Positions 1 through 7,032 are shown, counted from the first letter of the stretch. The stretch: 8,414 nucleotides of DNA from a bacterium (GCA_030626185.1 DAOUPL010000038.1:1-8414), one strand, 5' to 3'. Numbers and translations: made by a program. The notes: generated by a model from the sequence alone, not told the origin.

Positions 1-1532
1 AAAAGGTTATCGAAGAATTAAAAAATACTGGTTTATTAATAAATCAAAAAGAAATTTCTCATTCGGTTAACGTGCACGAACGCTGCCAAAGACCAATCGA
101 ATATTTGATGGTTTCACAATGGTTTATAAATATTTTAGAGCACAAACAAACATTTTTAGATCTAGCAGAGCAAGTTGAGTGGTACCCAGCATTTATGAAA
201 TCACGCTACATCGATTGGGTAAGCAACTTAAGTTGGGATTGGGGCATCTCTCGTCAACGTTTTTTTGGCATTCCATTCCCGGTTTGGCATCGTCTTGATT
301 GTGATCACATAATTATTGCTGATGCAAAAAATTTACCAATTGATCCTCATGAAACTGCACCAGAAAGTTGCACGAAATGCGCGAGTGCAAACTTTGCACC
401 AGAAAATGATGTGATGGATACTTGGAATACTTCATCGTTGTCACCGTACATCTGTCAGCAATTGTTTGAAAAAGGTTCTTACAACATTGTTAGTGAAAAA
501 CAATCATCCTTTATCCCAATGAGCATGCGCCCACAAGCGCACGACATTATTCGTACCTGGGCATTTTACACGATTGTAAAATCATGGATGCATCACAAAA
601 CTATTCCATGGAAAAAGATTGTAATCTCTGGGCATGTGCTAAATGGCAAAAGTGAAAAATTATCAAAATCAAAAGGTAACGCTGCCCATACACCACAACA
701 ATTGCTCAAACAATATTCTGCTGACGCGATTCGTTATTGGACAGCCTCGGGCAACCTAGGCCACGATATTGCCTTTTCTGAAGAACAGATAAAAATTGGC
801 CGCAAATTGGTTACCAAGTTGTGGAATGCATTTAGATTCACCAAAGAACACATTGCTGATGCGCCACAAACCGTGCCTGCAAACATTGATACCGTTAATA
901 GTTGGTTGTTACATCAGACAAGTAAAACATTTGATGAATTTCAACGGTATTTTGCAAAACAAGAGTTTGGCCTTGCGCTCAACATTGTAGAACAGTTTTT
1001 TTGGCATACGTTTTGTGACACCTATTTAGAATTGATTAAACATCAACTTTTCAATGTGGCAGATTATGATGCAACAACTGTTGCAACAACAAAGTGGACT
1101 CTCCATCACGTTGGTATGCGTATTTTACAATTGTATGCGCCGTACGTGCCACACATCACCGATGCGATTTATCAAGAAGTATTTGTCGACAACTCATCAT
1201 CACTACACAACACTAAGTTTGCTGATGCACAACAATCGTTCAGTTTTGATGACAGCATTGCAACAATGAACGTGATAAATACTGTTGTCAGCACCATGCG
1301 TAAACTAAAGTCTGATCATCAACTGTCGCTCAAAACGCCACTTAACGCATTAACGATAACAATAAATGATCCACAAGTTGCACAACAGATTGCACAACAT
1401 CAACAAATGATTAAAGGTGTTGCACAAGCAGAAAGTATTACAATTAACGATAGTACTGAGCTCGCACAAAATAGTTCAGAACTTAAAGAAATCGAAGGCG
1501 CATGGCGCATGAAAATTGAGTTAGTTGTATGA
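1..1532 (+). CDS. valS: Valyl-tRNA synthetase, archaeal-type, 3' part (5' end outside window)
   Basis: Class I aminoacyl-tRNA synthetase that charges tRNA-Val in the cytoplasm. The frame is open from base 3, so the GTG at 72 is an internal codon and the gene starts before the window; the HIGH motif and most of the editing domain are missing. Visible in order: NVHERCQRPIEYL and the QWF motif after the editing domain, WGISRQRFFGIPFPVW, a C-x2-C pair (ESCTKC), DVMDTW, MRPQAHDIIRTWAFYT, the KMSKS loop as KLSKS (657-671), YSADAIRYW, and KLWNAFRF leading into the helical anticodon-binding domain. HERC and RPQAHDIIRTW resemble archaeal-type ValS, the type known in Rickettsia, more than the E. coli type. 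The long C-terminal coiled coil of ordinary bacterial ValS is not evident. The stop overlaps the ybeY start by four bases (ATGA), so the two are probably translationally coupled. Identity is secure; the archaeal-type call is from motifs only. Confidence 0.96.
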   Translation, partial: KVIEELKNTGLLINQKEISHSVNVHERCQRPIEYLMVSQWFINILEHKQTFLDLAEQVEWYPAFMKSRYIDWVSNLSWDWGISRQRFFGIPFPVWHRLDCDHIIIADAKNLPIDPHETAPESCTKCASANFAPENDVMDTWNTSSLSPYICQQLFEKGSYNIVSEKQSSFIPMSMRPQAHDIIRTWAFYTIVKSWMHHKTIPWKKIVISGHVLNGKSEKLSKSKGNAAHTPQQLLKQYSADAIRYWTASGNLGHDIAFSEEQIKIGRKLVTKLWNAFRFTKEHIADAPQTVPANIDTVNSWLLHQTSKTFDEFQRYFAKQEFGLALNIVEQFFWHTFCDTYLELIKHQLFNVADYDATTVATTKWTLHHVGMRILQLYAPYVPHITDAIYQEVFVDNSSSLHNTKFADAQQSFSFDDSIATMNVINTVVSTMRKLKSDHQLSLKTPLNALTITINDPQVAQQIAQHQQMIKGVAQAESITINDSTELAQNSSELKEIEGAWRMKIELVV

Positions 1533-1975
1533 TCACGATCAAAAACACACAAAAAGATGTGTTACTTGATGAAAAAGTAATTACACAACAACTAGAAAAG
1601 ATTCGTAACCTAATCGGTTATGAATCTTTCTCATTAACTATTTGGTTTTCCACCAAAGATGAAATACAACAATTAAACAAACAATTTCGTCACAAAGATA
1701 TGGTGACTGATATTATTTCGTTCCCTTATCACGCAAGCGCAACACCAGAAAAAAAAATTGTGCCACAAAGCGATGATGATAAACATTTGGGCGATATTAT
1801 CATTTGCCCTGACAAAGTTACACAAGACGCACCAAATTATGAACAAACGTTTGATGAACGCTTACGCGATCTTCTTGTGCACGGCACGCTGCACTTAATT
1901 GGCTACGATCATATTGATGATGATGACTATGCGGTTATGCGGGCAAAGGAACAAATGATTATTAATCAGTTGTAG
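1529..1975 (+). CDS. ybeY: YbeY, endoribonuclease for rRNA maturation (UPF0054 family)
   Basis: A protein of 148 residues, the usual size for YbeY, a zinc-dependent single-strand endoribonuclease involved in 16S rRNA 3'-end maturation and ribosome quality control in the cytoplasm. The family signature is intact: HGTLHLIGYDH at residues 118-128 supplies the three zinc-binding histidines (118, 122, 128). The upstream blocks LNKQFRHKDMVTDIISFPY (49-67) and LGDIII (87-92) match the conserved N-x-x-(F/Y)-R...TD-(I/V)-(I/L)-SFP and LGDI segments. The ATG overlaps the valS stop as ATGA and no strong Shine-Dalgarno is visible, so reinitiation after valS is likely. Its last 14 bases overlap the end of a convergent ankyrin gene, which leaves no room for a terminator between them. 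The protein itself looks complete. Confidence 0.96.
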   Translation: MITIKNTQKDVLLDEKVITQQLEKIRNLIGYESFSLTIWFSTKDEIQQLNKQFRHKDMVTDIISFPYHASATPEKKIVPQSDDDKHLGDIIICPDKVTQDAPNYEQTFDERLRDLLVHGTLHLIGYDHIDDDDYAVMRAKEQMIINQL

Positions 1976-2864
1976 TTCTCATCGATGCAATCATCAAAGC
2001 TGTAATTCCATTATAATATTGCAAATCAAGATTAGCACCATGCTCAAGTAATAATTGCACAACATCAGCATGATTATTTATTATTGCAAATATCAAAGCT
2101 GTCAAACCACCATTACTTTGCACATTTACATCAGCACCACGCTCAAGTAATAATTGCACAACATCAGCATGATTTTTTATTACTGCAACTATCAAAGCTG
2201 TCAAACCATTATTATTTTGCACATTTACATTAATATTATTATGGTTTAGCAACGCTTGAACAGTTTCTAAATTGTTCTCAATTTTCACTGCAAATATCAA
2301 AATAGTTTCACCGTAATTATCTTGAATATTTACATTAATATCATTATGACCTAGAAACGCTTGAACAATTGACAAATTATTCGCATGACTCACTGTATGC
2401 ATCAGTGCTGTTAAACCACCATTATCTTGAATGTTTATATCAATATCATCATGGTTTAGCAACGCTTGAACAGTTTTTAAATTGTTCTCAATTTTCACTG
2501 CATACATCAACGCCATAAACCCATCATTATCTTGTATATTCACATCAATGTCATTACGGCCTAACAATGCTTGAACGTTTGCTAAATTATTCTCAACCAT
2601 CACTGCATTCATCAGTGCTGTAAAACCATCATTATCTTGACTATTCACATTTATTCCTGGTGTTTCTAAAGCAAACATAAGCTGCGTTAAGCTATCAGGA
2701 TCCCTTGCAAAGGCCATTAAACGTTCATGATATCCGATGAATCCTGAAATACCCATTGAGCTTAAGATAGGATCTCCTGTAAGAAATCTAGGATCTTGAC
2801 CGCAAAAAGTACTACCAAAACTAAAAAATAAACTAAAAAAAGCTAATAGATAAATTTTCTTCAT
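1962..2864 (-). CDS. Secreted ankyrin-repeat protein, C-terminally truncated, with near-identical tandem repeats
   Basis: A protein of 300 residues from the ATG at 2864, which has GGAGG five bases upstream; a longer frame from TTG at 2939 is rejected. Residues 1-21 are a signal peptide (MKKIYLLAFFSLFFSFG); the STFC end is not a good lipobox. After a short unique region comes a half repeat (59-76), four 35-residue ankyrin repeats (77-216), two 33-residue repeats (217-282), and a seventh that stops after ITALMIAS. The 33-residue units have the usual GxTALxxA...VVQLLLExGA pattern. The 35-residue units replace the GAD turn with NHDDIDINIQ-like sequence. Ankyrin repeats bind other proteins; no partner or enzyme domain can be named. 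The last residues, MRTTTD, have no capping helix, and the stop codon lies inside ybeY on the other strand, suggesting loss of the 3' end. It has its own probable promoter at 2957-2985. Confidence 0.85.
   Translation of the reverse strand: MKKIYLLAFFSLFFSFGSTFCGQDPRFLTGDPILSSMGISGFIGYHERLMAFARDPDSLTQLMFALETPGINVNSQDNDGFTALMNAVMVENNLANVQALLGRNDIDVNIQDNDGFMALMYAVKIENNLKTVQALLNHDDIDINIQDNGGLTALMHTVSHANNLSIVQAFLGHNDINVNIQDNYGETILIFAVKIENNLETVQALLNHNNINVNVQNNNGLTALIVAVIKNHADVVQLLLERGADVNVQSNGGLTALIFAIINNHADVVQLLLEHGANLDLQYYNGITALMIASMRTTTD
2019..2216 (-). repeat. Two tandem 99-bp ankyrin-coding units
   Basis: Two 33-codon ankyrin units lie in direct tandem, period 99. Reading the + strand, the copies beginning gctcaagtaataattgcaca at 2042 and 2141 agree except for about six scattered differences over the next 85 bases. 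Agreement this close at the DNA level points to recent duplication or gene conversion within the gene. Confidence 0.85.
2217..2636 (-). repeat. Four tandem 105-bp ankyrin-coding units with a two-unit (210-bp) period
   Basis: Four 35-codon units. Units 2 and 4 share VKIENNL-x-TVQALLNH, while units 1 and 3 have LG(R/H)ND at the same place. At DNA level, 2241-2300 and 2451-2510 (210 bases apart) differ at only three of 60 positions, whereas the unit between them differs much more. This is an A-B-A-B arrangement, so the array probably grew by duplicating a pair of repeats. Confidence 0.8.
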
Positions 2865-2956
2865 AATTTCCTCCATTATTTTATCTTGTTGCACAAACGT
2901 GATGAAAACCTCATTAAATATAACAAAAAAATAGACCAAGCAAAATACCTTGGAAA

Positions 2957-2985
2957 ATTATACCCAAAGAGATTGTGAATGTCTT
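2957..2985 (-). promoter_or_regulatory. Probable sigma70-type promoter for the 300-residue ankyrin gene
   Basis: On the - strand a perfect TATAAT (2957-2962) lies 17 bases downstream of AAGACA (2980-2985; four of six match TTGACA). It sits in the 186-base gap between the operon end and the ATG at 2864, with a leader of roughly 85 bases. It indicates separate transcription from the upstream ankyrin operon. Called by eye only. Confidence 0.5.
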
Positions 2986-3024
2986 AGTAAATTACGCTAT
3001 AATACTCAATATTTGTTGTGCGTT

Positions 3025-3050
3025 ACACTTAATTAGCCAAAATTCAGTGT
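3025..3050 (-). other. Imperfect hairpin directly after the ankyrin operon's last stop codon
   Basis: On the - strand ACACT-g-AATT, a loop of TTGGCT, then AATT-a-AGTGT: a 5-bp and a 4-bp stem separated by one mismatch. It starts at the base after the TAA at 3051-3053. No U-run follows on this strand, so it is a weak terminator candidate at most; it might instead protect the mRNA 3' end or be chance in AT-rich DNA. Confidence 0.3.
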
Positions 3051-3830
3051 TTATTGTGTAGGTTGGCAAAATCGGGTAAATATTTTAGAAATACTTGAGG
3101 AAAACTTTTGTGCTACAGTTTGCATCACAGCTCCCATCTTTTCACTTCTCAAAAACATATAAAGAAGTTGACCAGATAACAAAATAAACATTCCAGAAGA
3201 AATAATAAAACGCTTACGTGCTTGCGCAGTTATTAAGCGTGGATTTAAACGCAATGCACGCCACACAAGATAATTATTAACCCTATAGTTACCAAACTTT
3301 GCAGCGTAATCCAACGCTGTCCAATTATTATCATTATCAGATAAACTCAAATCAGCACCTGCTGCAAGCAGTAACTTAACGCAACCAAGTCTAGACTGTT
3401 GTGCTGCATGCATTAATGGTGTTTTTCCATTATTATCTGCAAGATCAATATTTATACCTTGCGCACCTAACAATGCTTGCACACTTTCTTGATTATTATC
3501 ATAACTTACTGCATACATTAACGCTGTATTGCCCAAATTATCTTGTAAATTGACTTGTACATTGGGATTATTTAACGCTTGTAGCACTTGTTGATGACCT
3601 TCAGGACGATTTACAACAAACATCAACCAGGTAACATTATTATCACCATATCGCTGATTGGGATCTGGGTTTTCTACTTCAGGTATTTCTGCTAACCCTG
3701 CATTCAATAAAGCATTTTCATCTATTTGTTCTTGAGATATTTCTGGAAGCTGACCTTGGCCTTGACTCGCAAAACAACCAACAAAACAAAAAAGCAAACT
3801 TAACAAAATTAATCTATAATTATTCTTCAC
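3051..3830 (-). CDS. Ankyrin-repeat lipoprotein candidate with C-terminal membrane segment
   Basis: A protein of about 259 residues, last gene of the ankyrin operon. The start is one of two consecutive GTG codons (3833 or 3830). I chose 3830 because GAGG lies five bases upstream, the spacing seen in front of its neighbours, and this SD begins a few bases after the preceding stop (3845), so the genes are probably coupled. The signal peptide ends LLFCFVGC, a possible lipobox with Cys19 as the lipidated residue. A linker rich in Q, E and N (about 22-60) precedes roughly four ankyrin repeats (62-187), including DNLGNTALMYA and GKTPLMHAA...LLLAAGADL. Then come a basic stretch (QARKR), a hydrophobic segment (about 208-227, FIISSGMFILLSGQLLYMFL) and a short cytosol- or periplasm-facing tail. 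Repeats 1 and 2 are the 35-residue type of the 300-residue neighbour (VQALLGAQGINID). A protein-binding, membrane-held role is inferred. Confidence 0.82.
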   Translation of the reverse strand: MKNNYRLILLSLLFCFVGCFASQGQGQLPEISQEQIDENALLNAGLAEIPEVENPDPNQRYGDNNVTWLMFVVNRPEGHQQVLQALNNPNVQVNLQDNLGNTALMYAVSYDNNQESVQALLGAQGINIDLADNNGKTPLMHAAQQSRLGCVKLLLAAGADLSLSDNDNNWTALDYAAKFGNYRVNNYLVWRALRLNPRLITAQARKRFIISSGMFILLSGQLLYMFLRSEKMGAVMQTVAQKFSSSISKIFTRFCQPTQ

Positions 3831-3839
3831 CACTTCCTC
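3771..3839 (-). repeat. 69-bp signal-peptide repeat, copy 1
   Basis: This block covers the Shine-Dalgarno, start and signal peptide of the 259-residue gene. It matches 5438-5506 at 68 of 69 positions. The only difference (3778, C on the + strand against T at 5445) makes this copy encode Gly before the Cys at residue 19. Directly 5' of the block, this copy has one extra T after the shared ATG. Confidence 0.92.
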
Positions 3840-3844
3840 ACATT

Positions 3845-5497
3845 TTACGGCAAAAGATTATACTTAATCACAAGTTTTTGTTGTTCTGGCGTCAACTCAT
3901 AATAAGACATCACATCAAAATCAAACTGACCTTTTTGCTCTACTAAAAATTTCACTATTTTTTCGTGCCCATTGGCAACTGCATACATCAGCGACGTAAA
4001 GCCTTGATTGTCTTTAACATTAATATTTGCGCGATAAGAAACTAAGTAATTTACGAGAAAAAGATCGCCAATTTGTGATGCAAACATTAATGGAGTAAAC
4101 CCATTATTATCAGATTGATTAATATCAACTCCCAAGCTTAACAAAAATTTAATTATTGGATAATTTTTACCCAGTACCGCATGCATAAACAAGCTGGATC
4201 CATTATCATCAGTAGCCTGATAATCAGCACCACGAGATGATAATAAAAAATTCATTGTTGCAGGATTACCACTATGCGCTGCATACATGAGCGTTGTTTG
4301 ATTTTCACTATCTGGAAACCTAATATTCACTTCAAAACCTGCACGCTCTGCTGTATGCAACATTTCAACTTCTCCATTATACGCAGCATCTCTTATAAAT
4401 AATTTTTTCTGCTCTGGCGTTAGTGCATCACTAGCAAGATAATCAATCAAAACAAAATCATCTTGTACGTTCTCCACAAATTTATCAATTGTATCATCAT
4501 CATCAAAAACTAATTCTGCGAAATCTTTTAAAAATTTTAGCCACTTAAGATAATAATCACCAAAATTTGGATCATTATCTTGTAATAGTTGTGCAATTTC
4601 TGGATAGTTAAATAATTTTGCATAAAACCACGCCTTAAAATCACGATTATCACGAATATCGATATTCGCACCTCGATTTATTAATAATTCTACAACATTT
4701 TTATCTTCTTTAATTGTCGCTATTATCAATGCAGACATACCTGTTTTTGGATCTTGATAATCAATATCAAGACCGTAAGATAACAACAAAACAAGTGGTG
4801 TATTTCCTATTAATACCGCCATTATCCATAAAGAATAAAGATGAGCTATAGATCTCGTAGAAGAACCATTTTTAAGTAAGTGATATACGAGTTCTGAATT
4901 TTGTTGTTCAGTTGCATAATCAAGCGGTGTTTTTCCTAAAACATCAATCATATCAACAAAAAACATCGAATTGCTTTCAAACAAACGTTGAATAAATTGT
5001 GTTTTATCTTCTTTTAACAATAAATACCCCATAAATGGCAAAACAGATGGATCATTTATAATAACTTTTATATTTTCTTGCTCTAAACGTTCTTTAAATT
5101 GATTAAGCTCGTTCCACCAGAATTGTACAATTAAACCCAACCTTTCTTTAAGATCTGACCAACGAACACCATACTCATGTATTAAAAAAGCAATCAAATA
5201 ATCTACAAAACTTACTGGAATCTCTCCGTGTTCTTGCGCAATTTCGCGAATAATTTCAATGGCATTTTCAAAGGATAATCTAGCTGCAAATTCTTCATTA
5301 GGATCTTTAATAAGTTCACGTATTAACCTCCCACTAGGAGCAGTAAGCATCTCTTGCACTAAAGAACGATCTTTTTGATGCGTAATATTCTCTTGCTTTT
5401 GCAAAAAATCTGAATATATAAATTTCTCTTGACCGCCAAAACAATCAACAAAACAAAAAAGCAAACTTAACAAAATTAATCTATAATTATTCTTCAC
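3845..5497 (-). CDS. Large exported ankyrin-repeat protein, paralogue of the neighbouring 499-residue protein
   Basis: About 550 residues from GTG at 5497, which has GGAGG five bases upstream; an ATG at 5509 with AAGAGG upstream would add MEEV and cannot be excluded. The signal peptide is almost the same as in the next gene, but reads FVDC where that has FVGC, so it lacks a proper lipobox. A helical region without ankyrins follows (about 46-180). Ankyrin units come at about 185-282 (LGKTPLDYA, GMSALIIAT...LLINRGANIDI) and an ankyrin-like unit at AWFYAKLF (289-296). A shared linker holds KWLKFLKDFAELVF, DKFVENVQ and LTPEQKKLFIRDAAYNG. Four further repeats (about 395-522) lead to a C-terminal LTPEQQKL (535-542). 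The order matches the 499-residue protein almost throughout, and YLASDA/IRDAA marks the same boundary. No catalytic motif is seen. Host or envelope protein binding is inferred. Confidence 0.82.
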   Translation of the reverse strand: MKNNYRLILLSLLFCFVDCFGGQEKFIYSDFLQKQENITHQKDRSLVQEMLTAPSGRLIRELIKDPNEEFAARLSFENAIEIIREIAQEHGEIPVSFVDYLIAFLIHEYGVRWSDLKERLGLIVQFWWNELNQFKERLEQENIKVIINDPSVLPFMGYLLLKEDKTQFIQRLFESNSMFFVDMIDVLGKTPLDYATEQQNSELVYHLLKNGSSTRSIAHLYSLWIMAVLIGNTPLVLLLSYGLDIDYQDPKTGMSALIIATIKEDKNVVELLINRGANIDIRDNRDFKAWFYAKLFNYPEIAQLLQDNDPNFGDYYLKWLKFLKDFAELVFDDDDTIDKFVENVQDDFVLIDYLASDALTPEQKKLFIRDAAYNGEVEMLHTAERAGFEVNIRFPDSENQTTLMYAAHSGNPATMNFLLSSRGADYQATDDNGSSLFMHAVLGKNYPIIKFLLSLGVDINQSDNNGFTPLMFASQIGDLFLVNYLVSYRANINVKDNQGFTSLMYAVANGHEKIVKFLVEQKGQFDFDVMSYYELTPEQQKLVIKYNLLP

Positions 5498-5506
5498 CAC
5501 TTCCTC
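5438..5506 (-). repeat. 69-bp signal-peptide repeat, copy 2
   Basis: The second copy of the start and signal-peptide block at 3771-3839, differing only at 5445. Here the codon is GAT (Asp) instead of GGT (Gly) before the Cys. The rest of the two genes is not alike at this level, so only the 5' ends were copied or homogenised. Confidence 0.92.
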
Positions 5507-5531
5507 CATTTTTACCTCTTACTTACTCTTT

Positions 5532-7031
5532 TTAAAAAGATTTATATTCCATCTCTAACTCATATGTAGCTACAAGCCTTTTTTGTTGATCATTTAATTG
5601 ATCTAGATTAAGAATAGTTAAATCAGCAATACCGCCTTGCTCTACTAAGTATTTCATAACCAAAGTATTTTCACTTAAAATCGCATACGTAACTGCCGAA
5701 AAACCTTGATCATTTATATCATTAATGTTTGCACCATTTTCAACTAAAAATTGTACGATGCTTATATCGCGTTCTCTCGATGCTACCATGAGTGGCGTAA
5801 TCTCTGCATTGCTACGATGATTAACATCAGCACCTAAGCGCACAAGATCTGCTATTATTGCATGTTTTTTTCTTTCAATTGCATACTTTAACGCAGTAAA
5901 ACCATCCATCTCTGTGGCATTAATATCGGCACCACGAGACAATAAAAATAAGACCGTGTTGACGTCGTCACTAAAAACTGCACACATCAAAGTTGTAAGA
6001 AAACTAACTTCTCCCATATTAAAAACACTATTTATTTCAAGGCCAACACGTTCTGCTAGTAATAAAGTATACAAACTCCCGTTGATCGCTGCATCTCTAA
6101 TCAATAACTCTTTCGCAAAATTATCCATATTTCTGATAAGCTCAACTAAATTAATATCATATTGTTGTGCATTAACCACAAAATTGTCTAATGTTTCTTG
6201 ATCGTTTCGAAACACCAACCAAGCAAAGTTTTTTAAAAACTCATTCCATCTAGCAATTTTATCAGCAAAGTTTGAATTTTTCCTTGCCTGCTCTGCATTT
6301 TCCAACAACATTGTAACATCAACATAATGAAATAATTTTGCATAAAACCATGCTGAAGCACTATTTTGATCGCGATGATCAAGATCGGCACCTCGTTGAA
6401 TGAATCGATCTGTCAAATCTACATCACCGTGCATAGCCGCATAAATTAATGGCGTTCTACCAAATGCATCAACCATGTTTGTGGTAAATAAAATATTTTT
6501 TGTTGATAATAATGTCCTCATAAGCGCAAGCTTGTTTACTTCAGGGAATAAGTAATAACTAGCAAACGGTAAAATATCAACATCTATTTTTAAAACATCT
6601 TCTTGTATTTCTTCTTGCAATACCCTAAATATTGCTACCCAATTACCAACAATATTACGACCTAAAGCATAAATAACGTCATTCAATCGAACTTTATACC
6701 GATAAACTAATTGCGCAATAAGATAATCAACTAAAAAAACATCCTGTTGAAACATATTGAACCACAACTTTGAAGTTAATAAAGTACTTCGAATAGTACT
6801 AACTACTGAGTCAAATGATTCACCCGATTTTAAAAAAGTAAAAATAAATCGTTGTATCTCTCTTGGTAACAATGTTTGAACATTTTCAGAAGGTGCATAA
6901 AGCTCAACGCCTTCTTCTGTACGAGGGTTTTTTCTCTCTGACCCAATATCATCAACGTCCATAGCACAAAGATTACCCGCAAGAATAACAAGCAATAAAA
7001 ATAACATACGATAATTAATAATTTTTTCCAT
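5532..7031 (-). CDS. Large exported ankyrin-repeat protein with F-box-like motif
   Basis: A protein of 499 residues from ATG at 7031. The longer frame from 7094 would overlap the previous gene by 62 bases and hide the signal peptide. At 7031 the arrangement is TAAAATG, one base after the upstream stop, so translation is probably coupled; no good SD is present. Residues 1-23 are a signal peptide (MLFLLLVILAGNLCA). Residues 54-66 read LLPREIQRFIFTF, followed by LTSKLWFNMF (85-94). This is the L-P-x-E-I...I...L...(S/C)K-x-W pattern of F-box motifs, which recruit Skp1 to ubiquitin ligases in eukaryotes. A helical region (95-185), an ankyrin unit (GRTPLIYAAMHGD, 191-203), AWFYAKLF (227-234), a linker (NFAWLVF, LLIRDAAING) and four ankyrin repeats (about 346-466) follow. 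Domain order parallels the downstream paralogue, whose F-box region is not recognisable. The F-box call is by eye and moderate. Confidence 0.82.
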   Translation of the reverse strand: MEKIINYRMLFLLLVILAGNLCAMDVDDIGSERKNPRTEEGVELYAPSENVQTLLPREIQRFIFTFLKSGESFDSVVSTIRSTLLTSKLWFNMFQQDVFLVDYLIAQLVYRYKVRLNDVIYALGRNIVGNWVAIFRVLQEEIQEDVLKIDVDILPFASYYLFPEVNKLALMRTLLSTKNILFTTNMVDAFGRTPLIYAAMHGDVDLTDRFIQRGADLDHRDQNSASAWFYAKLFHYVDVTMLLENAEQARKNSNFADKIARWNEFLKNFAWLVFRNDQETLDNFVVNAQQYDINLVELIRNMDNFAKELLIRDAAINGSLYTLLLAERVGLEINSVFNMGEVSFLTTLMCAVFSDDVNTVLFLLSRGADINATEMDGFTALKYAIERKKHAIIADLVRLGADVNHRSNAEITPLMVASRERDISIVQFLVENGANINDINDQGFSAVTYAILSENTLVMKYLVEQGGIADLTILNLDQLNDQQKRLVATYELEMEYKSF

Positions 7032-7032
7032 T

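Noticed and set aside
72..74. GTG as the start of the valyl-tRNA synthetase gene
   Set aside because: The frame is open up to the window edge and the upstream residues (ELKNTGLLIN...) match ValS, so this is an internal Val codon.
796..1269. Two short + strand frames inside valS (796-990, 1054-1269)
   Set aside because: They overlap the well-supported valS frame and encode no recognisable sequence.
2019..2636. Tandem repeats as a CRISPR array
   Set aside because: The repeats are in-frame ankyrin codons of 99 and 105 bases without spacers.
2865..2939. TTG-initiated N-terminal extension of the 300-residue ankyrin protein
   Set aside because: GGAGG lies five bases before the ATG at 2864, and a signal peptide begins exactly there; the extension would bury it.
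2998..3003. TATAAT on the + strand as a promoter
   Set aside because: No + strand gene follows it and no matching -35 was seen.
5527..5540. Perfect 14-base palindrome TCTTTTTAAAAAGA
   Set aside because: It has no loop and sits across a stop codon within an operon; low-complexity AT sequence gives such palindromes by chance.
5914..6201. A 95-residue + strand frame opposite the 499-residue ankyrin gene
   Set aside because: It is a shadow of the ankyrin coding frame, with low-complexity composition and no ribosome binding site.
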